The translations under genes were made by a program, and so were the position numbers. This document shows positions 34,824 through 44,155 of a stretch of DNA of 64,000 nt, piece after piece. Origin of the DNA: Phycisphaerae bacterium (GTDB lineage: Bacteria > Planctomycetota > Phycisphaerae > UBA1845); NCBI GenBank assembly GCA_024102815.1, contig JAGFJJ010000057.1, positions 46,016 through 110,015 of the forward strand, written 5' to 3'. A model generated the notes under the pieces. The model worked only from the letters and a program-made list of their open reading frames with translations, was not told the DNA's origin and searched no databases. Each line of letters opens with the position of its first letter. Positions within the stretch are counted from its first letter, which is position 1.

Positions 34824-37139
34824 ATGGGTCTTTTCGATCATTCCATGCTGGCGCAGTCGCTTCTGACACCGAGCCTCTTCACGTGGGGCGCGGCGGCGGT
34901 GTCACTTCCTATTCTCATCCATCTCTTTGCCCGCCGTCGTTTTCGGCGGATCCGATGGGCGGCGATGGAATTCCTCGTCGATGCCGAGAAGCGCAACAAG
35001 CGGCGGATGTTCATCGAGGAACTCATCCTGCTCGCGCTGCGCTGCCTGGCGATCCTCGCCTTGGCGGCCATGTTCGCCCGCCCGTTCGTTTCCTCGGACA
35101 GCGTCGCCGCCGCGTGGGGCGGACGACAGCGCGTGGAGCGCGTCATTCTCGTCGATGACAGCTTCAGCATGGGTTATCGCAGCGGCGAAGAGACGGTGTT
35201 TGACCGCGCCCGGTCGGCGGTCACGCGCCTGGTCGATGCGTTCCGTCGGGAAAGCCCGCAGGATACGGTCACACTCTTGCGCATGAGCGATATCGCGGCG
35301 CCGGTTGTTGCCGCCGCGACGCTCGATCAGGCACAGTACGGGGAAATCCTCACGAGGCTCGGCGCTCTGGAACCGACGCAGTTGCCGCTGGGCCTGTCCA
35401 AGGTCTTTGAGCAGACGGCGGCCGTGCTCGGCGAAGGCGGGGAAGTGCTCAACGCGGTCGTGTACGTGGTCAGCGATTTTCAGCAGAAGGACTGGGTGCG
35501 GCCTGCGGGAGCCGGAGGGGGTTCCGGCGGGAATCTCCTCGAGCCGCTTCGCGAATGGGCCGGTGAGGAGCGCGGGCTGCGGGTCGTGCTGGTCAATATC
35601 GGGGATGAAAACGCGGTCAACCAGGCGGTGACGGATTTGGTGCTCCCTGCCGGTGCGGTGGTGGCCGGGACGCCGGTCACGCTCAAGGGGAGCGTTGTCC
35701 GGTTCGCCGACGCAACGGCGGGGGATGTCGAGCTGCAACTGACGCTCGGGACACAGGGACAACCCACGCAGACCATTTCGCGCCTGGAACCGCGGCAGCC
35801 CAACATCGTCGACTTCGAAGTGGAATTCGCCCGTCCGGGATCTGAGTCCATTCGCCTGGAGATTCCCGACGACGGACTGCCCGTCGACGACACGCGATTT
35901 CAGGCGGCCGAGGTGGTCAGCGCCGTGCGCGTGCTGATCGTGAACGGCGAACCATCTTCGGACGCACTTCTCGACGAAGCGCAACTGTTGTCCACGGCCC
36001 TTCGCCCGGAAGGCGAAGTCTTCAGTGGATTCGAACCCGTCGTAGTCGATGAGGCGGGCTTCGAAGACTCCCGCCTGGGTGATTATCACGTTGTCGTGCT
36101 GGCAAACGTCTTTCGCGTCTCTCCCGCGATGGTTTCAGCGCTCGACGCCTTCGTAGCGGACGGCGGAGGGCTGATGGTTTTCGGAGGGGACCAGGTCGAT
36201 CCGGAGTCCTACAACACGGTCCTCTATCAGGACGGCGAAGGACTCCTGCCTGCTCGGATCGGTGAGCGCATCGCGCCCACGGAGCCGGTGCATCTCTCCA
36301 TAACGGATCGAACGCATCCCGCGTTTCGCGCCATGGGAGTGGAGGGCGATCCCCTCGGACTCGGTGCTGTTCCTTTTTATGAGTTCCACGACATCCAGTT
36401 GCCGGAAGATAACGCCGGCGGCGAGGCAACGACCGGCGCCGTCGGAGCCGTGGAAGCCGCCCCCGCGGAACATCAGAAAGCGGATCGCGGCGTGCGTGTC
36501 GTAGCGCGATTTACCGACCCGGAGCGTACGCCCGCGATCGTCGAACGGAATTTCGGTCGAGGTCGTGTAATCCTGCTGGGATTCCCAGCGGACAAGGAGT
36601 GGGACACGTGGCCGGATCATCCTACGTATCTGCCGGTCATGCTCGAGCTGGTTCAACATGCCGCGACGCCGGCCGGGCTGGAAGGCGCGCGTCTTGTCGG
36701 CATGCCGCTGGAGGTTTCGATCGACCCGTCGAGGTATCTTCCGGACGCGATGCTGCGCACGCCTTCCTTCCCGGATGAGCCGGAGGTTCCGATCCGCGCG
36801 GTGTCCGCGGGCGAGAACAAGGGGCTTGTGGCGCGCTGGGATTTCGCCGGGCGCGCCGGGGTCTACCAGTTCGTACTCCGTCGGCAGGACGGGACGGAGG
36901 ACGTGCGCATGGTTCCGGTGAATCTCGACGCGCGGGAGAGTGACTTGCGCATGGCCGGTGAGCCCGAGCTGCGCCGCGCGATGCCCGAGCCGGCGTTCGA
37001 ATACATCGTCGGGCTCGAAGGTCTGGACGCCCGCAGCGGTGACACACGTGTCGAGCTCTGGCGGGGACTCTGGGTCCTGGTGATCGTGGTCCTGATGGCC
37101 GAGCAGGTGCTCGCCTTTCGCTGGGGGCGACGCCGATGA
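34824..37139 (+). CDS. BatA-type VWA membrane protein
   Basis: 771 aa. The N-terminal BatA region contains LPILIHLFARRRFRRIRWAA with membrane helices at about 14-30 and 68-88, then a VWA domain with MIDAS sequence DDSFSMGYRS (residue about 110). Later sections are beta-rich and contain a class I glutamine amidotransferase-like segment (VRVLIVNGEPSSDALLDEAQ, ADGGGLMVFGGDQVDP) without an evident catalytic Cys-His pair. A C-terminal helix sits near 745-765. The stop overlaps the next ATG (ATGA). Confidence 0.88.
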   Translation: MGLFDHSMLAQSLLTPSLFTWGAAAVSLPILIHLFARRRFRRIRWAAMEFLVDAEKRNKRRMFIEELILLALRCLAILALAAMFARPFVSSDSVAAAWGGRQRVERVILVDDSFSMGYRSGEETVFDRARSAVTRLVDAFRRESPQDTVTLLRMSDIAAPVVAAATLDQAQYGEILTRLGALEPTQLPLGLSKVFEQTAAVLGEGGEVLNAVVYVVSDFQQKDWVRPAGAGGGSGGNLLEPLREWAGEERGLRVVLVNIGDENAVNQAVTDLVLPAGAVVAGTPVTLKGSVVRFADATAGDVELQLTLGTQGQPTQTISRLEPRQPNIVDFEVEFARPGSESIRLEIPDDGLPVDDTRFQAAEVVSAVRVLIVNGEPSSDALLDEAQLLSTALRPEGEVFSGFEPVVVDEAGFEDSRLGDYHVVVLANVFRVSPAMVSALDAFVADGGGLMVFGGDQVDPESYNTVLYQDGEGLLPARIGERIAPTEPVHLSITDRTHPAFRAMGVEGDPLGLGAVPFYEFHDIQLPEDNAGGEATTGAVGAVEAAPAEHQKADRGVRVVARFTDPERTPAIVERNFGRGRVILLGFPADKEWDTWPDHPTYLPVMLELVQHAATPAGLEGARLVGMPLEVSIDPSRYLPDAMLRTPSFPDEPEVPIRAVSAGENKGLVARWDFAGRAGVYQFVLRRQDGTEDVRMVPVNLDARESDLRMAGEPELRRAMPEPAFEYIVGLEGLDARSGDTRVELWRGLWVLVIVVLMAEQVLAFRWGRRR

Positions 37140-39703
37140 TGCCCCGTCAGCATCAGCATAGGCGCTCCTTGGGAGGGCGCGTATCCGCAGTGACCGCGGC
37201 GTTGCTGGCCGGTTGGCCGCGGCCGGTCATGGCGCAGGATGCGTCCGGTCCGGTCGAGGTGCTCACCGAGTTTCGCATGCTCCCCGAAGGCTGGTGGGCG
37301 GTCGCAGCCGTCGGGGCGACGCTGTTCGGACTCTGGCTGGTGATTCGGATGTATCGCCGGGAGGGCCGCAGCGGCGCCGGTCCGAAGACACGGCTCTTTC
37401 TGGCGATGCTGCGTTGCTTGGTGATCCTGCTCCTGATCGGCGTGTTTCTCGAGCCGGTCCGCGTCGAAATCATGCGCCGCTGGGTGGAGTCATACACGAT
37501 CGTCCTGGCCGACACCTCATCGAGCATGGATCTCTCCGAGTCCTACCGCGACGATGAGGAGCGTGCCCGCGTGGGTCGTCTGGTCGGGGAGATCGGTGAC
37601 CAGCCGGTCAAACGCGTCGACGTCGCTTCGCAAGTGCTGAGCGGCGGTTCGAATGCGCTGTTGGATCAACTGGCGAAGAAAAACACGGTTCGTTTCTACC
37701 GTTTTGATCGCGAACCGCATCTGCTGGAGACGATTGCCGCCAAGCGCCGAGGGCAGGGACAGAATACACCACCGGTACCCGAAGCGAAGTCGGATGAAGC
37801 GGAAGCATCCGGCGATGCCGGGGCGCCGATGGCAGCGCTCCCGTTGGAAGCCAACGGCCCTGCGACCAATCTTGACCGCGCCCTGCGGCGGGTGGTCGAG
37901 GCCGCCGGGGGGGCGCCTATCGCCGGCGTGGTCGTGATCAGTGACGGCGGATTCAACGAAGGAGGTTCCGCCGACGACATTGCCCGCTTCGCCGCCGAGC
38001 GCGACATCGTCTTGCACACGGTCGCGATCGGTGATCCATCGCCGCCGCGCAACGTTCGCGTTGTTGAGGTGGAGGCGCCGACGAACGTTCTCCAGAAGGA
38101 CCCCTTCAACCTCACGGCGAGACTTGCCCTGGAGGGCGTGGCCGGCGAAACGCTACAGATTCGCCTGCTTGAACGGGAGGAGTCCTCCGGAGCGCCGGCC
38201 CAGATCGTGGAGCAGCGCTCCCTGCTCGTCGAACCCGGGACGGCCACGGCGGAGCTGCGTTTCGAGCGGCGCAAGACCGGCGTAGGTCGATTCACCTACG
38301 AAGTCTCCGTGGAGCCGATTCCCGGCGAATCCCTGGCTGACGACAACGCCGCGCAGGCGACGGTGAACGTGATCGACACGCGCACGCGCGTATTGCTGAT
38401 TGCCGGCGGACCGAGCTGGGAGTACCGGTACCTCTCCCGGCTGCTCATCCGCGACGAGTCGTTCAATGTGAGTTGCTGGTTGCAATCGGCGGACGTCAGC
38501 GCGGTGCGCGACGGGAATACGATCATCGATCACCTGCCGAGATTTCCCGAGGAGTTGTTCGTTTATGACGTCATCGTCATGCTCGATCCCGATCCCAAAG
38601 AGTTCGACAACGAATGGTGTCGGAATGTCGATCGACTGGTGACGGATTACGGCGGCGGCCTGATGTTCGAGGCGGCTCGAACCTACTCGCCGTCGTTTCT
38701 CCGCGAGTCTGAACTGCGGCCGTTGACCGACCTTCTGCCCGTGGTGCTCGATCCTGAAGCCGATCTGGTGCTCAACCAGATCGGCTACTACCAGGAGCGT
38801 CCCTCGCCGTTCATCATTCCCGAGGGTGCCGCAGCCCATCCCGCGATGCAACTGGCCGACGATCCGGTTGCGTCCCGGCTTGTCTGGCAGCTGATCGGCG
38901 AGGTCTATTGGCACTACCCGGTGCTTCGGGAGAAGCCGGTGGCGACGGTGCTCCTGCGTGACGGCGATCCGCGCATGCGGAACACATTCGGTCCGCACGT
39001 TCTCGCGGCGGTTCAGTTTGCGGGAGCAGGTCGGTCCGGTTTCCTGGCGTTCGACGGGACGTGGCGCTGGCGGCAATACGGGGCGGAGCTGCACGAGCGC
39101 TTCTGGGTGCAGATGCTGCGCTTCCTGGCCGAGGGTCGCCTCCTGGGCGGTTCGCGGCGCATCAACATTCAGACCGATTCCGATTCCGTCGTCCTGGGCG
39201 ATTCGGTGACGGTCAAGGCTCGGCTTTTGAACGAGCGTTATGAGCCGCTGGGTCGAGATCGCGTGACGGGCGAGTTCGAAATCGGCGGAGAGCGGCAGAC
39301 CTTCCCACTTGAGTCGCAAACTGATCGGCCCGGTTGGTATGAGGGTCGATTCATCCCGCGCCAGACGGGCGTATGCCGCGTTCGCATTCGCCTGGCTGAA
39401 GCGGCCGGAGGAGATTCCGTCGAGGCTTCGCGCGATCTTCGCGTGGCCCGTCCTAACCTGGAGATGCGCCGGCCGCAGGCCGATCCCGCGGCGATGCGTC
39501 TCTTGGCCGAGCAGTCGGCGGGGGGCCGGTATTACGCGGTGGACGAAGCGCGTGCGATGACCGATGCCATCGAGGATTTGCACGAGGAGGTGCCCGTTCG
39601 CTCCCGTCCCCAGCCGCTTTGGGACAACGGTGTTCTGATGGGGGTGATCGTGGGGCTCCTGGCCCTGGAATGGGCCGTGCGGAAATGGAACCAACTGCTG
39701 TAG
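37136..39703 (+). CDS. Large VWA/GATase-like membrane protein
   Basis: 855 aa. Two or three N-terminal membrane segments (about 15-30, 53-70, 84-102), then a VWA domain with MIDAS motif ADTSSSMDLSE (about residue 122) and an internal proline/alanine-rich linker. Beyond about 415 it has a GATase1-like fold (RVLLIAGGPSWEYRYLSRLL, TDYGGGLMFEA) lacking a nucleophile Cys, and then beta-sandwich domains. A final helix lies near 840. A paralogue of the preceding gene in architecture; both probably sit in the inner membrane with large periplasmic parts. It overlaps the preceding gene by 4 bp. Confidence 0.82.
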   Translation: MMPRQHQHRRSLGGRVSAVTAALLAGWPRPVMAQDASGPVEVLTEFRMLPEGWWAVAAVGATLFGLWLVIRMYRREGRSGAGPKTRLFLAMLRCLVILLLIGVFLEPVRVEIMRRWVESYTIVLADTSSSMDLSESYRDDEERARVGRLVGEIGDQPVKRVDVASQVLSGGSNALLDQLAKKNTVRFYRFDREPHLLETIAAKRRGQGQNTPPVPEAKSDEAEASGDAGAPMAALPLEANGPATNLDRALRRVVEAAGGAPIAGVVVISDGGFNEGGSADDIARFAAERDIVLHTVAIGDPSPPRNVRVVEVEAPTNVLQKDPFNLTARLALEGVAGETLQIRLLEREESSGAPAQIVEQRSLLVEPGTATAELRFERRKTGVGRFTYEVSVEPIPGESLADDNAAQATVNVIDTRTRVLLIAGGPSWEYRYLSRLLIRDESFNVSCWLQSADVSAVRDGNTIIDHLPRFPEELFVYDVIVMLDPDPKEFDNEWCRNVDRLVTDYGGGLMFEAARTYSPSFLRESELRPLTDLLPVVLDPEADLVLNQIGYYQERPSPFIIPEGAAAHPAMQLADDPVASRLVWQLIGEVYWHYPVLREKPVATVLLRDGDPRMRNTFGPHVLAAVQFAGAGRSGFLAFDGTWRWRQYGAELHERFWVQMLRFLAEGRLLGGSRRINIQTDSDSVVLGDSVTVKARLLNERYEPLGRDRVTGEFEIGGERQTFPLESQTDRPGWYEGRFIPRQTGVCRVRIRLAEAAGGDSVEASRDLRVARPNLEMRRPQADPAAMRLLAEQSAGGRYYAVDEARAMTDAIEDLHEEVPVRSRPQPLWDNGVLMGVIVGLLALEWAVRKWNQLL

Positions 39704-39722
39704 CGTGCGGTACGGCGAGCGT

Positions 39723-41852
39723 ATGGATCACACGACTGTGAATTTGCAGAACTCGGCACGATCGCTCACGGGGCGCCTGCGCCACGGCATCCGGCGTGTG
39801 CGCATGTACCTGGTGGTCGAGGGACTGTTGGTTCTGGCCGCGTTTCTCGTCGGGATGGCCGCGTTCCAGTTGCTGTGTGATTACTACTCACGCGGACTCC
39901 AGTGGAGTATGCGCGCGGCGTTGCTCGGCGTTGTCGGGCTGGGGGCTGTCTGGATTCTCATTCGCCGGGTGCTGGAGCCCTGGCTGGTCCGATTCGAGCC
40001 CGGCGATCTGGCCCATTGCATCGAGCGGCGCCATCCCGGACTCGAGGGCTCGCTGGTATCCGCGGTCCGTTTCGCGGCCGGAGAAACGGGCGCGGCCGAT
40101 GCCAACTCACCGGGACTCATGGCGTCGGCTGTTCATCGGACCGTACAAGCCACGGCATCGCTCGATTTCCTCGGCGTGCTGAAGCCGTCCCGTCCGCGAT
40201 GGGCGTCCGCGGGTCTGGTGATGATTGTTGCCGCGTGTGTCGGCGTTTCCGCCTGGCAGCCCGAGCTCATCGGACTCTGGTTCGCACGCAACGTCCTCCT
40301 CCAGGACGTCGAGTGGCCGCGACGGACTCGACTTGTGGTCGAACTGCACGACGGTGCCCTGCTGGGCGCGCGCGGCGATGACCTCGCGGTACAGGCCTGG
40401 GCAGAGGGGGTTCAGCCGCGGGAGGTCGAGATCCGTTTCGAAACGGAATCGGGGCGTGCCGGGCAGGAATCGATGACGACGGTGGGCAACCCCGGATCCT
40501 ATCGCTATCGCTACCTGTTCCCGGCTGTTCAGGACGAGCTTCGTTTTCAGCTTCGCGGGGGGGATGATCGCACCGATTGGATCCCCGTCCGTCTTGTCGA
40601 GCGCCCCCAGGTCGTTGAGAGTCGCATGCTGCTTACACCGCCGGCGTACACGCGCCAGGAGCCGGTCCTGCTGGGTGATGATCAGCGCGTGGCCCGCGTC
40701 CTCGCCGGGACGGAAGTCGAACTGAGAATCCACACGAACAAGCCGGTCGAGCAGAGTACACTCATGTCGGGGGCCGATGTGATTCAGGAGGCAACGTTCC
40801 TCGACGGCTGGTACGTCGCGCGGATGAGGGCGTCCGAGAGTGCGACGCTTCACTTTAACCTGCGCGACGCGTTCGGCTTCGAGGACCGGAAGCCGACGCG
40901 GTTCTCGCTCCGCGTGATGAAGGACGATCCGCCGATCGTGCGGATGTCGCTGTCCGGCGTCGGGGAAATGATCACGCCCGCGGCCGTTGTACCCATTGAA
41001 GTGGAATTCCGCGATCTATACGGGCTCGCCACGGCCGAACTGGTCTATGTGCATGAGCGGAAGGACGGCGGATCGGAGAAGGAGAAGCTCATTCCACTCT
41101 CCAGCTTTCGATCGGGCCCGCCGCAGTTTTCCGACACCGTCACCTGGGCGGTGATGAACGAAGCGGTTGAGCCCGGAGACCGCCTGACGCTTTTCGCGCG
41201 GGCGAGCGATTTTGACGACGTGAACGGTCCGAACGAAGCGCAATCGGCGGTGGTGGCTCTGCGGGTCGTTACCGTGGAGGAATTTCTTGCGGAGATGGCT
41301 CGTCGCGAGCAGGAATACCGCATGGACCTCGAGCGGCTGGTCGATGCCCAGGAACGGGTCCGCAGCGAGTTGCTGACGTGGCGGCGGGAGGCCGAGGCGG
41401 GCGCGGGCGCCGACTCTGTCGGCGCGGCGCTGGCGCCGCTGGAGCGACGGCAGCGGCATATTGCCGGGTCGATCAACGTGCTCCGCCAGCAGTTTGACGC
41501 CGTGCTCACGGAACTTCAGGTGAATCGACTGGATGTGCGGGAGGAAAGGGAGCGCCTCGAGGACGGCATCATCGAACCGCTGTCGCGCATCGCGACACGC
41601 GACGCCGTTCTCGCAGCCGATCGAATGCGCGACTGGTCGCGCGATCCGAATGAGGAACTCGGCTTCCGCATGGACGAGCAGCAGGTGCAGGTGCTCGAGG
41701 CGATGCGGGCGGTACTGGCGCGGATGGTACAATGGGAGGGATACCACGAGGTCGTCAACATGCTCCGCGACATCATCCGTTTGCAGCGGGAGATGGAAGA
41801 GGAAACGCGCAAGGCCCGAGAGAAGGAAGTTGAGGGCCTGTTTGAGGACTGA
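39723..41852 (+). CDS. Membrane-anchored protein with long coiled coil
   Basis: 709 aa from ATG 39723 (GTG 39705 is also possible). Two or three N-terminal membrane segments (about 30-50, 60-80, 165-180) flank a cytoplasmic or amphipathic helix (DLAHCIERRHPGLEGSLVSA). A periplasmic beta-rich region follows (about 190-510), then a C-terminal coiled coil (about 520-709). It resembles the DUF4175-type proteins found in similar MoxR/VWA clusters, but that assignment is from memory. It is 19 bp from the preceding stop. Confidence 0.7.
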   Translation: MDHTTVNLQNSARSLTGRLRHGIRRVRMYLVVEGLLVLAAFLVGMAAFQLLCDYYSRGLQWSMRAALLGVVGLGAVWILIRRVLEPWLVRFEPGDLAHCIERRHPGLEGSLVSAVRFAAGETGAADANSPGLMASAVHRTVQATASLDFLGVLKPSRPRWASAGLVMIVAACVGVSAWQPELIGLWFARNVLLQDVEWPRRTRLVVELHDGALLGARGDDLAVQAWAEGVQPREVEIRFETESGRAGQESMTTVGNPGSYRYRYLFPAVQDELRFQLRGGDDRTDWIPVRLVERPQVVESRMLLTPPAYTRQEPVLLGDDQRVARVLAGTEVELRIHTNKPVEQSTLMSGADVIQEATFLDGWYVARMRASESATLHFNLRDAFGFEDRKPTRFSLRVMKDDPPIVRMSLSGVGEMITPAAVVPIEVEFRDLYGLATAELVYVHERKDGGSEKEKLIPLSSFRSGPPQFSDTVTWAVMNEAVEPGDRLTLFARASDFDDVNGPNEAQSAVVALRVVTVEEFLAEMARREQEYRMDLERLVDAQERVRSELLTWRREAEAGAGADSVGAALAPLERRQRHIAGSINVLRQQFDAVLTELQVNRLDVREERERLEDGIIEPLSRIATRDAVLAADRMRDWSRDPNEELGFRMDEQQVQVLEAMRAVLARMVQWEGYHEVVNMLRDIIRLQREMEEETRKAREKEVEGLFED

Positions 41853-41954
41853 TCTGTCGGAATCGTCACAAAGGCGGGCCGGTCCTACGATAAGCGGGGG
41901 ATGGGTACCAGCGCTCCGGGTCGGGGCAACGGTGGAATCCATCGGGGTGATGCC

Positions 41955-44066
41955 ATGAATACGTGCCGCCGATTCAACATTGCAAAAACGCGCGAGCGGG
42001 TCCGCCGGGCGCTCGCGCGGAGTGTGCTTCTGGCGGGGTTGATCGTTTTCGCGGCGCCGTCCTCTTTGTGGGCACAGCAGCCGGAGACCGGTTCAGACCC
42101 TGCCGCGTCAGGACCGGCAGAAGACAACCCGGATGCTGCGGCATCGGAGGTCATCCGCGATCCTCTCGCCTCCAAACAGGCCATGATTCGGGATCGCTTT
42201 GAGCGATTCAAGGATCGCGTCTATCGCATGCAGGAGCGTCTTGCCGAGATCGAGCCGGACAACGCTCGCCGTCTGGCCAGCGTGTTGCAGCGCGAAGGGG
42301 AATTCGGGCTGACCGATCGCCTGCAGGAGATTATTCGACTTTTGGAATCGTCGCAGTTGGGCACGGCGGAAGATGCCCAGGATCAATGGGTGGAAGACGT
42401 GGGCGGGCTCCTGGACATCCTTCTGGAGCGCGACGCCGAGAACGCCGAACGGAAGGAGGAGCTCGATCGGCTCGAAGCCTACAAGCAAGCCGTAAGACGC
42501 CTTCTGGAAGCGCAGCGGACACTCCGGGCCAATTCCGGGCAATCCTCCGCCCAGCAGCAGATGGCCCGGCAGCTCGAGCAGGCTATCGAGCGCATCAACG
42601 ACTTGCTGGAGAAGCAGCAATCGCTTCGCGCGGAGACGGACACCCATGCGAAGGAGAATACGTCTCCCCCGGAGGGATTCTCGCAGGCGCAGGATCTTCT
42701 CGGTCACGAGACCATTCAGCTACTTCAGGATCTGAATCGGCTCTCCGGGCTTGTGCCCGATCCTGCTGCCGATTCGCCGGCTGCGGCGTGGGCACGCAAG
42801 CAGGCCGCTGAAGCCAGCGGCGATCTGAACAAAGCCAGCGGTTCCATGGCCGACGCCGGGGAATCGCTCCGAGCCGAAGACGCGGCGAGCGCCGTCCAGC
42901 AGCAGTCCGACGCCGAGCGGCAGCTTGAGATCGCCCGGCAGCGACTCACCCGGGCGCGCGAGTCGCTCCAGTCCGAACTGAACGGCATGTCCCGTCAGGC
43001 CCGCGCCCAACGGGACCTTTCCCAGGAAACCGGAAAACTGGCCGAGCAACTTCGCAACCGCGAGATGCCGGACGACGGCCAGGGTCGCCGGAATAACTCT
43101 CAAGGCCGCCGCGGCGGTCAGCAGGGATCGCAGGGTCAGCAGGGATCGCAGGGTCAACAGGGATCGCAAGGTCAGCAGGGCTCCCAGGGGCAGCAAGGGC
43201 AACAGGGAGGGCAGCAAGGACAACAGGGGGGGCAGCAAGGTCAGCAAGGCGGTCAACAGCAAGACAGTTCCGTGCCCGGTGAGCAGGGGCTGGAAAATGC
43301 CCAGGAAGAAATGGATCGCGCCGGAGAATCACTCGAGAAGTTCAAACCCGATGACGCCACCGAGCACCAGGATCGAGCCATCGAGCAGCTTGAACAAGCG
43401 CAACAGGAGTTGGAGGAAATCCTCAATCAGATGCGCAAAGAGGATCGCGCGGAGACGCTGCGGGACCTGGAAGCGCGCTTCCGCGACATGCTCGTTCGTC
43501 AGCGCCGCGTCAATGACGATACGCTCGAACTCGACCGTCAGAGCCGGATGCGCCTCGGCCGCGCGGAACGTCTTCAGGCGGGCAAGCTGTCCACGGACCA
43601 GAAGAAGCTGGGCGATGATGCGGCTGCGTGCGTGCATATCCTCGACGAGGAGGGCACGTCCATCGTGTTCCCGCGGATCATCGAGCAGGTCAGCGAGGAC
43701 ATGTTCCACGTGTCCGACCGCCTCGCCCAGACCAAGACGGGCATGCTGACCCAGACGATTCAGGCCGAGATCGTCGAGACGCTGGAGCAGCTTGTTGATT
43801 CGGTTCAGAAGATGCAGCAGCGCAACGAGCAGGGGAATTCGTCATCCTCGCAACAGCAGGACAGCTCGCTGCTGCCCGTTTCCGGCGAACTCAAACTGCT
43901 GCGTACCAGCCAGATGCGGGTGAATTCGCGCACCGAGTCGCTGCGGCAGCTCCAATCGGAAGTCAGCCGGGATGATCCCATGTTGGGGCGGGCGTTGAAT
44001 GACACCGCTCAGCGTCAGGAGGAGTGTGTCGAGATTGCCCGCGAATTGCGCGATCGCAAACAGTAA
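41955..44066 (+). CDS. Exported coiled-coil protein with Gly/Gln tandem repeats
   Basis: 703 aa from ATG 41955, the start giving a clean signal peptide (RSVLLAGLIVFAAPSSLWAQ). Nearly all of the protein is predicted coiled coil rich in Gln, Glu, Arg and Leu. In the middle (about residues 388-440) lies a Gly/Gln-rich tandem region: 6-residue units GQQGSQ (18 bp in DNA) followed by 7-residue units GQQGGQQ (21 bp). A structural or scaffolding role in the periplasm is likely, held with the preceding coiled-coil membrane protein. Gaps to its neighbours are about 100 bp and 89 bp. Confidence 0.75.
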   Translation: MNTCRRFNIAKTRERVRRALARSVLLAGLIVFAAPSSLWAQQPETGSDPAASGPAEDNPDAAASEVIRDPLASKQAMIRDRFERFKDRVYRMQERLAEIEPDNARRLASVLQREGEFGLTDRLQEIIRLLESSQLGTAEDAQDQWVEDVGGLLDILLERDAENAERKEELDRLEAYKQAVRRLLEAQRTLRANSGQSSAQQQMARQLEQAIERINDLLEKQQSLRAETDTHAKENTSPPEGFSQAQDLLGHETIQLLQDLNRLSGLVPDPAADSPAAAWARKQAAEASGDLNKASGSMADAGESLRAEDAASAVQQQSDAERQLEIARQRLTRARESLQSELNGMSRQARAQRDLSQETGKLAEQLRNREMPDDGQGRRNNSQGRRGGQQGSQGQQGSQGQQGSQGQQGSQGQQGQQGGQQGQQGGQQGQQGGQQQDSSVPGEQGLENAQEEMDRAGESLEKFKPDDATEHQDRAIEQLEQAQQELEEILNQMRKEDRAETLRDLEARFRDMLVRQRRVNDDTLELDRQSRMRLGRAERLQAGKLSTDQKKLGDDAAACVHILDEEGTSIVFPRIIEQVSEDMFHVSDRLAQTKTGMLTQTIQAEIVETLEQLVDSVQKMQQRNEQGNSSSSQQQDSSLLPVSGELKLLRTSQMRVNSRTESLRQLQSEVSRDDPMLGRALNDTAQRQEECVEIARELRDRKQ
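43117..43262 (+). repeat. Tandem repeats encoding Gly/Gln-rich units
   Basis: About four imperfect 18-bp units (ggtcagcagggatcgcag type) followed by about three 21-bp units (cagcaaggacaacaggggg type), both multiples of 3, so copy changes alter length without frameshift. Confidence 0.8.
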
Positions 44067-44155
44067 GGAGATCCACGGTGGTCGCGGGGAAGATCCCCAC
44101 TTCGTCGAATCTACTCGGTCGCGGGCCTGAGGCCACGACTGTTCGGAGTGATGCC

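Noticed and set aside
38153..39694. 513-codon minus-strand frame (and similar ones at 28025-29500, 33531-34841 and 34902-36089)
   Set aside because: All lie opposite well-supported VWA, DUF58 and propeller genes and lack ribosome sites or family motifs.
43117..43262. Tandem repeats considered as a minisatellite or CRISPR
   Set aside because: They are in frame inside an exported protein and encode consistent Gly/Gln units; no spacers.
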